NCBI GenBank assembly: GCA_964593555.1
Contig: CAZQIC010000199.1
Coordinates: forward strand, 1 to 5,062
Reading direction: 5' to 3'
Source: CAZQIC01 sp964593555
GTDB taxonomy: Bacteria > Bacteroidota > Bacteroidia > JAFLBG01
DNA length: 5,062 nucleotides
Shown: positions 1-5,062 of the stretch, one piece after another
Layout: the number at the start of each line of letters is the position of its first letter
How positions within the stretch are numbered: the stretch's first letter is position 1
Made by a program: the position numbers and the translations under genes
The notes under the pieces: generated by a model
The model's database searches: none
What the model saw: the letters and a program-made list of their open reading frames with translations, nothing else
Told to the model about the DNA's origin: nothing

Positions 1-128
1 ATCTAAAAAAAAATACGGTTACATTTGTTAAAATCAATTAATAGAACCTCCCTGAATATAAAAGCAATTTATATTGGGAATTTACGAAGAAAGATGATCT
101 TGGCAAAATGCCAAATAACACGCTAAAT
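1..128. other. Short intergenic end downstream of the DUF255 gene, with weak terminator-like hairpin
   Basis: No gene is supportable here; all frames are short and interrupted. Read on the minus strand, which is the direction of the gene that ends at 129, a small inverted repeat TTGGCA/TGCCAA (100-105 with 109-114) follows 14 bases after the stop codon. It lacks the U-run of a classical terminator. Further on, a T-run on the minus strand (complement of 5-13) is preceded by a poor GGTT/AACC stem (17-20 with 45-48). Either could end transcription, but neither is convincing, so the end of the operon is not fixed by this sequence. Confidence 0.25.
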
Positions 129-2162
129 TCAATATTTAACTTGCTCCATCGCCTCCTTTGCGAATTCAACAGGCAACTGACAGGATTTGTTTTTACAAAC
201 AAAAATCAGCGTTCGATTTTTGCTGGCTTTATCCTTTAACAGCGGCAACTCACTTGAAACTTTGCAGCCCGAAATTACAGCATTAGGAATATAATTTTCA
301 AACAACTCTTTTGTTCTTTCATCAAACAACTCACCCACAACCGCTATTTCATAAAAAGGCATAACATAATTAAGCATGAGTATTGCCCAATTGCTATAAC
401 CAGAACCATAAGACACAATCTGCTGAGTGACGTTATTGAGCATACGACCACTCATATCCGTATAATCCTTATTATCGAAATACAAACCCAGTTCAAATAT
501 GCTCCTTGCTATTGAAGAGTTTGAAGAAGGTATTACATTGTCAGCCACTTCCATTTTACGAACTATTAATTGCGCATCGAGATCGGATGTGAACCAAAAC
601 ATCCCTGTATTTTTATCGTAAAAATGTTCAATGGTATACTCTAATAGTTTTTTTGAATGTTCCAACCATTGCTCATCAAAAGTTATTTTATACAAAGCAA
701 TGAACGCTTCGATCGTAAATGCGTAATCTTCGAGATAACCATTGATTGTCGATCTTTCTTTTTTATAAGAGTGGTTTAAACCTCCGTCTTTTCTCCATTG
801 CTTTTTGATAATAAAATCTGCATTAGCCAAAGCAGCTTCCAGGAAAACATTCTCATTAAACGTTTCATAGGCTTCTGCATACGCTTTTAACATCAGCGCA
901 TTCCATGAGGTAAGCGATTTGTCATCCAGGCCGGGCCTAATTCTTTTGCCGCGCTCAGCTAATAACTTTTCTTTGGCAATTTTCATTTTGTTTATTAATT
1001 CATCAACTGAAATATTATTCTCCTTTGCAATTATATCATCATCTTTATCTCTTAATAAAATGTAATTATCGTGTTCCCAATAACCTTTCTGGTTTACATT
1101 AAAATAATTCGCAAACAAATTATAATCTTCATTTAAAATATTCCTCAACTCCTTTTCATTCCAGACATAATATTTACCCTCTACCCCTTCCGAATCAGCA
1201 TCAAGAGCAGAATAAAATACACCTTCCGCAGATGTCATTTCATTTTTAATAAATTCACATGTTTCGTAAACAATATTTTTATACAATTGTTTTTTTGTCA
1301 GCCTGAATGCTTCACAATACAACGACACCAGTTGAGCATTATCATACAACATTTTTTCGAAGTGAGGTACTTTCCAAAGCGTATCGGTTGAATATCGTGC
1401 AAAGCCGCCACCCACCTGATCGTAAATACCACCATAAGCCATTTTTTTAAGACTGAGATTTACAAAATCCTGCAGACCCTTATTTCGGGTAAGATGACCA
1501 TAACGTAAAAGACAAATAAAATTATTGGGCAGTGGAAATTTGGGTGCACGATCATTACCTCCATTTATCTTATCAAAATAACTACTCCATGCTTTAACAG
1601 AATTATGAAGTATGTCAATTGAAAAATCCTGTCCCTCTTTATTTAATTTAACAACATCAAATTGTTTTATCCCTTCCACCAATTGTTCAGCATATTCATA
1701 TGCTTTATCCTTCTCATTCTTATAAAAATCAGCCAGCTGATTTAAAATATTTACCCATTGGTCCTTTCTGAAATAAGTACCACCATAAATTGGCCTGCCA
1801 TCCGGCAATGCAATACAATTCAAAGGCCAGCCTCCGCTGCCTGTCATCAGTTGTACCGCGCTCATGTATACCTGGTCAATATCAGGTCTTTCCTCGCGAT
1901 CAACTTTTATACAAATAAAATTTTCATTCATCACACCTGCCACATCTTCACTTTCAAAACTCTCCCGTTCCATTACATGGCACCAATGGCAGGCAGAATA
2001 CCCAATGCTCACCAGTATAAGCTTGTTTTCTTTTTTCGCTTTATCCAATGCTTCAACTCCCCAGGGATACCATTGCACAGGGTTGTGCGCATGCTGAAGT
2101 AAATAAGGAGATGTTTCTTCCGAAAGTTTATTAGTGTATAAATGATTGTCGTTATTCGCCAT
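129..2162 (-). CDS. Thioredoxin domain-containing DUF255 protein (YyaL/SPATA20 family)
   Basis: This is a full-length, 677-residue member of the family that includes Bacillus YyaL and human SPATA20, which are usually about 670-790 residues. The N-terminal part (about 11-165) is the DsbH-like thioredoxin fold. It carries the family signature from 12 to 34 (KLSEETSPYLLQHAHNPV, then WYPW), a CHWC redox motif with Cys58 and Cys61, and DREERPDID at 88-96. The rest (about 185-600) resembles the alpha/alpha-barrel of sugar epimerase and glycosidase-like enzymes, with APKFP (206-210), DQVGGGFARYSTD (248-260), VPHFEKMLYDNAQL (265-278), DADSEG (321-326) and TSWNALML (418-425). A C-terminal pair, Cys656 and Cys661, ends the protein. 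There is no signal peptide, so it is probably cytoplasmic. The biochemical reaction of the family is not established; a redox or sugar-linked role is only inferred. It lies 50 bases after siaC and is probably co-transcribed. The Met at 2162 fits the family N-terminus. Confidence 0.95.
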   Translation of the reverse strand: MANNDNHLYTNKLSEETSPYLLQHAHNPVQWYPWGVEALDKAKKENKLILVSIGYSACHWCHVMERESFESEDVAGVMNENFICIKVDREERPDIDQVYMSAVQLMTGSGGWPLNCIALPDGRPIYGGTYFRKDQWVNILNQLADFYKNEKDKAYEYAEQLVEGIKQFDVVKLNKEGQDFSIDILHNSVKAWSSYFDKINGGNDRAPKFPLPNNFICLLRYGHLTRNKGLQDFVNLSLKKMAYGGIYDQVGGGFARYSTDTLWKVPHFEKMLYDNAQLVSLYCEAFRLTKKQLYKNIVYETCEFIKNEMTSAEGVFYSALDADSEGVEGKYYVWNEKELRNILNEDYNLFANYFNVNQKGYWEHDNYILLRDKDDDIIAKENNISVDELINKMKIAKEKLLAERGKRIRPGLDDKSLTSWNALMLKAYAEAYETFNENVFLEAALANADFIIKKQWRKDGGLNHSYKKERSTINGYLEDYAFTIEAFIALYKITFDEQWLEHSKKLLEYTIEHFYDKNTGMFWFTSDLDAQLIVRKMEVADNVIPSSNSSIARSIFELGLYFDNKDYTDMSGRMLNNVTQQIVSYGSGYSNWAILMLNYVMPFYEIAVVGELFDERTKELFENYIPNAVISGCKVSSELPLLKDKASKNRTLIFVCKNKSCQLPVEFAKEAMEQVKY

Positions 2163-2212
2163 GAAAGCAAATTAATTTATTGAACAAATAATAGAGAAGA
2201 GAATGTAAGGAA

Positions 2213-2620
2213 CTACTGAGTTGCAATGAGATGAAACTTAACTTTTGGCAGCAGATTTTTATATTCCTCGCCGCTTTCCTGCATAGAAATATCCATCTCA
2301 TCATAATACCAGCTTACATCGACAGGAATTCCATAAGTAGTAACTATTGTGTTGAACTTTTCTAAAAGTATCAGCAGGTGTTTTGCAGAAGTAGAGTTAA
2401 AATATTCTAAACGTACTTTTAATATAATTCTATCATGGCTTGTTTCCTTATTTTTCCAGGAAAGGTGCTTTCCATAATTTTCAACCCACTGAATAATGTA
2501 TTCAAAAAATTTCGCCGGGTTTTCCGGGCGGGAATTGCCGGATATTTCGAATATATTATTGTTCGTATTAAAATCTATTTTCGGAGAATTTTCAGTCGCT
2601 TCTATTAACAGTGATTTCAT
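2213..2620 (-). CDS. siaC: SiaC family regulatory phosphoprotein (DUF1987)
   Basis: This is a 135-residue protein matching the DUF1987/SiaC family in length and pattern. It opens with LLIEATENSPKIDF (4-17), then has FEISGNSRPENPAKFF (24-39), the LEYFNSTSAKHLL segment (71-83) and a final DVSWYYDEMDISMQESGEEY (101-120). In Pseudomonas aeruginosa, SiaC is phosphorylated on a threonine in the equivalent YxNTSS segment by SiaB, is dephosphorylated by SiaA, and in its unphosphorylated form activates the diguanylate cyclase SiaD. Here the likely acceptor is Ser76 or Thr77. It is soluble, with no signal or membrane segment. It starts 17 bases after the siaB stop codon, so the two are almost certainly one operon and a partner pair. 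Its downstream target in this organism is unknown, because no GGDEF protein is present in the window. Confidence 0.88.
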   Translation of the reverse strand: MKSLLIEATENSPKIDFNTNNNIFEISGNSRPENPAKFFEYIIQWVENYGKHLSWKNKETSHDRIILKVRLEYFNSTSAKHLLILLEKFNTIVTTYGIPVDVSWYYDEMDISMQESGEEYKNLLPKVKFHLIATQ

Positions 2621-2637
2621 AAAATAAATTTTTCCGA

Positions 2638-3201
2638 CTAATTCATAATTTTTGTTTGAAAAATATAAAACGAATGCTGCTCATCTATCGTTTTAAATTC
2701 ATAATCCAATTCTCCTGATGATCGTATCGCAATCTCTATCATACCTAAACCTGCTCCACCCTTTTCAGAAAAAGTTTTATTTTTCAATATCTCTCTGTAC
2801 TGCTGCTTCTTCTGCTCAATATCCATTTTATTAATACTGTCGATCATTTCTTTGAGCTTAGGAATATCTTCATTGGCGATGTAGTTGCCAGTAGTGAGGT
2901 AATAATTTTTATCCTCTTTCATTAGCGTAAAAACAGCAAAAGGATGTTCACTTTCCTGAACTTTAATATTCGATTTATTCGTATGCCTGTATAGATTTTC
3001 AATACACTCGACCATCACATGGTATACCTTTTTTTTCAGGTTTACTTCAATGTCCAGTGAATTTATTTTTTCATTTGCATTTCCGATCAGCGTGTTCATT
3101 GATTTTTGATCCAGATCACCGGCAAAAGCCAAAACCACATCGTGTTTTTGAATTTTACGATGTATATCAAAACCAAAATCGCTTATATCTTTTTTCGACA
3201 T
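2638..3201 (-). CDS. siaB: SiaB family protein kinase (GHKL-type, DUF6272)
   Basis: This is a 187-residue cytoplasmic protein with a histidine-kinase-like ATPase (GHKL) fold, as in SiaB of Pseudomonas, which phosphorylates SiaC on Ser/Thr rather than on His. An N-box-like helix VECIENLYRHT (64-74) supplies Glu65 and Asn69 for Mg-ATP binding. A glycine-rich lid, KGGAGLGMIEIAIRSSG (147-163), forms the G-box. No phosphoacceptor-histidine dimerisation domain, receiver, sensor or membrane segment is present, so input must come from another protein or ligand. The immediately following siaC gene supplies the expected substrate. The cognate PP2C phosphatase SiaA is absent from the window. The Met at 3201 is chosen because it gives the expected length and lies just beyond the terminator of the preceding gene. 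The UAG stop is followed after 17 bases by siaC. Kinase activity is inferred from the family. Confidence 0.87.
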   Translation of the reverse strand: MSKKDISDFGFDIHRKIQKHDVVLAFAGDLDQKSMNTLIGNANEKINSLDIEVNLKKKVYHVMVECIENLYRHTNKSNIKVQESEHPFAVFTLMKEDKNYYLTTGNYIANEDIPKLKEMIDSINKMDIEQKKQQYREILKNKTFSEKGGAGLGMIEIAIRSSGELDYEFKTIDEQHSFYIFQTKIMN

Positions 3202-3205
3202 TTTG

Positions 3206-3219
3206 ATAGAATATTCTAT
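3206..3219. promoter_or_regulatory. Perfect 14-bp palindrome just upstream of siaB (candidate operator)
   Basis: ATAGAATATTCTAT is perfectly self-complementary and lies four bases upstream of the siaB start codon, inside the 32-base gap between that codon and the preceding terminator hairpin. It could bind a dimeric repressor at the start of the sia transcript. An imperfect -7-like box (minus strand TACCTTCG, complement of 3222-3229, one base off TAnnTTTG) lies just upstream of it in the direction of transcription, but I see no good matching -33 TTG. In AT-rich DNA a 14-bp palindrome can occur by chance. Confidence 0.35.
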
Positions 3220-3233
3220 AACGAAGGTAATAC

Positions 3234-3270
3234 AAAAAGCCCTGATATATATAATATACCAGGGCTTTTT
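3234..3270 (-). terminator. Strong intrinsic terminator of the secreted T9SS-protein gene
   Basis: An 11-bp perfect stem (AAAAAGCCCTG at 3234-3244 with CAGGGCTTTTT at 3260-3270) can extend by five further A-U pairs beyond one mismatch, leaving a three-base loop. On the minus strand it begins 17 bases after the stop codon of the preceding gene and ends in a run of five T. The A-run on the other side makes it potentially bidirectional. It separates the secreted-protein gene from the sia cluster. Confidence 0.88.
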
Positions 3271-3287
3271 ACAATCAAAAACTGTTG

Positions 3288-4730
3288 CTATTTCTCTACA
3301 GTAAACACTCCTGTTGAGAAGGACTCATTACCGGAAATTAACTTATAAGAATAAATTCCTGAAGCAAACGAGGATGTATTAAGCAGGATAGTGTTTTTCC
3401 CTGATGCAGGATTAGTATAAAAAGAAGCGAAGACTTCTCTTCCTGCTACATCATATACTGCAAATCTTACATTCGCAGGATTACCCGATAATTCATATTC
3501 TACTTTTATGAAATCGCAGGCCGGATTAGGATATAAAAATGTACCAAATCTGTTTTTCGAAACATTATTAATTCCTGTATTAAGAGGTGCGGATTTAAAT
3601 TGTAACTCATCAATTATTAAAACGCTTCCAACCCCGGAAGTACCACCAATATAATTATTCGATGAAGATGAAATTTGAATTATAACAGTATCAGGAGCTT
3701 TTGAAAGGTTAAAAGGTATTTCAAAATAAGTATAACTTGCTGCGCTTAGAAGCCATGTTCCCTGCCAATCAAAAATTGTGTCGTTCTTAGAAAATCCTAA
3801 ACCAACAGAAGCGGTATCTGTTCCCATAGGTGTATATTTATACCATCCGCAAATGGTATCCACTTGGTTACTAAATGCTGATCCACCATTTGGATTATTA
3901 CTATTATTGTTTCTGTAATCTGCGTTGGTAATTGAAATTGTTCTATTGCTGTCTACCCAAAACGACGTGAGTTTAGCTGCAAAACTCCCTTTATAAGCCG
4001 GTGTTGCTTTCTCAACATGAACATCATTTATAGATGCTCTCAAATCAATATTATAATTGAACCAACTATCAGGGGTTTCAACACTCAAATTACTCCAGTT
4101 TTCAAAACTATGGTTAGGTATATTCTGAGTTACCCCGCTTCCACCAAACCAAATATTGTCGAGCATGAGCCAACTTCCAGGATGCGGCGTTGAACCATTG
4201 AATGGATTTGCTGAAACAGCTGCAAACGTTACGCTGTCAACAGTTGAAGTAGAAATATTTAATTCCATATCAAATTGAGTCCATACTGCTTGTGACCCTA
4301 CGAATGAATAAAAATCTTCGCTTCTTACTGTATCATTTTGCCAGAACATTACGATAACCATTCCGGTATCACCAGCCATAAGACCACTTTTGTAATAACC
4401 GTGTACTGAATCCGGTTTCTGAGTAAACGGAATACCGCTTTGAGGCCCTTCTTGTATGTCTCCATAAATAAAATAACCAAAAGCTGTATCGCCGTTATTA
4501 AGAGCCACATTCTCCAGCTTAATAGAATATGTACCATGTTGTTTATCTGTGCTCCTGGTAACATTGGCAGCAGCACCCTGTCCAAGCACTTCAGATAAAC
4601 TTGAACGAGTAGCTGAATCAGGGTTTAACCAGGATGTTGAGCTCCAGTCTTCGAAATCGCCATTGATAATTTGTCCGAAAGACAAATTGAAAATAAATAA
4701 AATAGAAAATGATAGTAGAAGTTTTTTCAT
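3288..4730 (-). CDS. Secreted protein with two tandem beta-rich modules and a T9SS type A sorting domain
   Basis: This is a 480-residue exported protein. Residues 1-19 are a signal peptide (MKK, hydrophobic core, SFG), with probable cleavage before Gln20. Two homologous modules follow, about 21-196 and 204-380. Each opens with a G/S-FE-W element (NGDFEDW, NHSFENW). Each then has a (H/K)G-(T/S)-KL strand (HGTYSIKL, KGSFAAKL), a G-Y-K strand followed by D-T/S (GYYKSGLMAGDT, GWYKYTPMGTDT), a QNDTV/KNDTI turn, and a closing LMLDNIWF/LIIDELQF strand. This pattern resembles galactose-binding or carbohydrate-binding jelly-roll modules, but no catalytic residues or specific ligand are recognisable. 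Residues about 397-480 are the type A sorting domain (LYPNPACDFIKVEY, VRFAVYDVAGREV, FASGIYSYKLI), which directs T9SS export and usually cell-surface attachment or release. It is its own transcription unit, with promoter-like and terminator sequences on either side. Ligand binding or adhesion is inferred only. Confidence 0.92.
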   Translation of the reverse strand: MKKLLLSFSILFIFNLSFGQIINGDFEDWSSTSWLNPDSATRSSLSEVLGQGAAANVTRSTDKQHGTYSIKLENVALNNGDTAFGYFIYGDIQEGPQSGIPFTQKPDSVHGYYKSGLMAGDTGMVIVMFWQNDTVRSEDFYSFVGSQAVWTQFDMELNISTSTVDSVTFAAVSANPFNGSTPHPGSWLMLDNIWFGGSGVTQNIPNHSFENWSNLSVETPDSWFNYNIDLRASINDVHVEKATPAYKGSFAAKLTSFWVDSNRTISITNADYRNNNSNNPNGGSAFSNQVDTICGWYKYTPMGTDTASVGLGFSKNDTIFDWQGTWLLSAASYTYFEIPFNLSKAPDTVIIQISSSSNNYIGGTSGVGSVLIIDELQFKSAPLNTGINNVSKNRFGTFLYPNPACDFIKVEYELSGNPANVRFAVYDVAGREVFASFYTNPASGKNTILLNTSSFASGIYSYKLISGNESFSTGVFTVEK

Positions 4731-4752
4731 TTAAACGGTTTTTAGTTAGGTG

Positions 4753-4784
4753 CAAATATCGTTAACTATTGCTAAACCTGCAAA
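4753..4784 (-). promoter_or_regulatory. Bacteroidota-type promoter for the secreted-protein gene
   Basis: On the minus strand a TTTG (complement of 4781-4784) is followed after 20 bases by GATATTTG (complement of 4753-4760). This is close to the -33 TTG / -7 TAnnTTTG layout of the Bacteroidota housekeeping sigma factor, with one mismatch at the first base of the -7 box. Transcription would start near 4746, giving a leader of roughly 15 bases before the ATG at 4730. Confidence 0.5.
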
Positions 4785-4829
4785 TTGGAGAGCCTACTCA
4801 CTACTCGATAAACCCCAGCTTTCGGAACA

Positions 4830-4852
4830 TATTGTAAGTTTTACTGACAATA
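4830..4852. promoter_or_regulatory. Operator-like dyad overlapping the rightward promoter
   Basis: TATTGTAAGT (4830-4839) and ACTGACAATA (4843-4852) are inverted copies with nine of ten positions matching, separated by TTT. The dyad covers the -33 TTG and fills the spacer almost to the -7 box, the usual place for a repressor that blocks RNA polymerase. The regulator cannot be named; the half-site TATTGT does not decide between families. Confidence 0.42.
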
Positions 4853-4863
4853 CTTTATATTTG
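4832..4863 (+). promoter_or_regulatory. Bacteroidota-type rightward promoter
   Basis: TTG (within 4832-4834) is followed after 21 bases by TATATTTG (4856-4863), a perfect match to the -7 consensus TAnnTTTG. The expected start point is about 4868-4872. It faces away from all four genes and reads straight into the inverted-repeat block at 4889-5015, so that block would be transcribed. This is the best promoter match I found in the window. Confidence 0.55.
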
Positions 4864-4888
4864 CTTTGCGCCCATAAACTATGAAATA

Positions 4889-5015
4889 CCTTAGTTTAAT
4901 CCTAATTAGACAGTTGAAAAATTCAACTGTCTACGATTAAGAGTTTGTAAGGTTCTTGCAAAAGAGATTAAACTAAAATCTAACAAACTCTAAATCGGGA
5001 TTACCCGCATTAAGG
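4889..5015 (+). ncRNA. Candidate structured RNA with a three-way junction (unrecognised family)
   Basis: Four paired regions fit together. P1 is 4889-4895 with 5009-5015 (7 bp including one G-U). P2 is 4897-4902 with 4998-5003 (6 bp, TAATCC/GGATTA). P3 is the perfect 11-bp hairpin at 4908-4932. P4 is 4934-4948 with 4983-4997 (14 of 15 pairs). The 3' strands of P4 and P2 are contiguous, so 4983-5003 pairs at 20 of 21 positions with two 5' segments that are separated by the P3 hairpin. This is the geometry of an RNA three-way junction. P4 is capped by a 34-base loop. The block starts about 20 bases after the predicted start point of the rightward promoter. No motifs of tmRNA, RNase P RNA, SRP RNA or a riboswitch I know are visible. 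It may be a regulatory leader or a small RNA. The alternative is a DNA-level palindromic element. Confidence 0.42.
4908..4932. repeat. Perfect inverted repeat, 11-bp arms with a 3-base loop
   Basis: AGACAGTTGAA (4908-4918) and TTCAACTGTCT (4922-4932) are exact reverse complements around AAA. It forms P3 of the candidate RNA. No T-run follows on either strand, so it is not an ordinary intrinsic terminator. Confidence 0.8.
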
Positions 5016-5062
5016 GGAGTTCTAAAAATAGAATGTTAAAAACAATCTAATAAAATCGTATC

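Larger units (their letters stand above)
4731..5062. other. Gene-free divergent control region
   Basis: No credible protein gene lies in these 332 bases on either strand. The stretch holds a minus-strand promoter for the secreted-protein gene, a plus-strand promoter with an overlapping dyad, and a nested set of inverted repeats that can fold as an RNA three-way junction; each is listed separately. A two-copy 7-base direct repeat (CTACTCA/CTACTCG, 4794-4807) lies between the promoters. After 5015 there is only A-rich sequence and a small TTCTA/TAGAA hairpin (5020-5033). Any gene served by the rightward promoter must begin beyond the window. Confidence 0.6.

Noticed and set aside
1758..2102. 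Open frames on the plus strand opposite the N-terminal part of the DUF255 gene (1758-2102 and 1864-2097)
   Set aside because: They lie antisense to the strongly conserved thioredoxin region, overlap each other in different frames and show no protein-family character.
3106..3348. Plus-strand open frame of 80 codons across the siaB start and the terminator
   Set aside because: It runs through the terminator hairpin and the antisense of two clear genes; its length is expected by chance in AT-rich DNA.
4349..4734. Short frames overlapping the 5' half of the secreted-protein gene on both strands
   Set aside because: They are shadows of the real frame, which has a signal peptide, module repeats and a sorting domain.
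4908..4932. The perfect hairpin as an intrinsic terminator
   Set aside because: No run of T follows on either strand, the stem is not GC-rich, and it fits better as one arm of the larger fold.
4889..5015. An integron attC site or the end of an insertion sequence
   Set aside because: The GTTRRRY/RYYYAAC core sites of attC are not at the ends, and there is no transposase fragment or target duplication in view.
4889..5015. A retron msr-msd RNA
   Set aside because: The region enclosed by the inverted repeats is short, there is no long msd-type hairpin with a flanking branching G, and no reverse transcriptase is in the window.
5033..5050. A gene start at ATG 5033 behind the G-rich AAGGGGAG (5012-5019)
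   Set aside because: The frame stops after five codons and the spacing is too long for a normal ribosome binding site.

Overview
The window looks like chromosomal DNA from an AT-rich member of the Bacteroidota. Three things point there: a secreted protein with a C-terminal type IX secretion (T9SS) sorting domain, promoter-like sequences of the Bacteroidota form (TTG, about 20 bases, TAnnTTTG) rather than the -35/-10 form, and start codons without clear Shine-Dalgarno sequences. I cannot name the genus.

All four protein-coding genes lie on the minus strand, so transcription of these genes runs from right to left. First comes a 480-residue secreted protein made of a signal peptide, two tandem copies of a beta-rich (probably jelly-roll) module and a T9SS sorting domain (3288-4730). 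It has its own promoter-like sequence and is closed by a strong hairpin terminator (3234-3270). Next is a tight cluster: a SiaB-family GHKL protein kinase (2638-3201), its predicted substrate, the SiaC/DUF1987 phosphoprotein (2213-2620, 17 bases further on), and after 50 bases a long thioredoxin-fold/DUF255 protein of the YyaL/SPATA20 family (129-2162). SiaB and SiaC form a kinase and substrate pair. The phosphatase SiaA and diguanylate cyclase SiaD known from Pseudomonas are not in the window. The DUF255 gene may only share the transcript.

The most interesting part is the 332-base gene-free right end (4731-5062). It is a divergent control region. The minus-strand promoter for the secreted protein lies near 4753-4784. 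A plus-strand promoter with a perfect TAnnTTTG box lies at 4832-4863 and is overlaid by a near-perfect operator-like dyad (4830-4852). Immediately downstream, 4889-5015 can fold as RNA into a closed three-way junction: a closing stem, an 11-bp perfect hairpin and a 15-bp arm with one mismatch. An 11-base loop segment is also perfectly complementary to the 5' strand of the closing stems, which would allow an alternative or pseudoknotted fold. I recognise no known RNA family. It is a candidate undescribed structured RNA, either a leader of a gene beyond the window or a free-standing small RNA.

The left end (1-128) contains only weak hairpins and an A/T run beyond the DUF255 stop codon, with no supportable gene.
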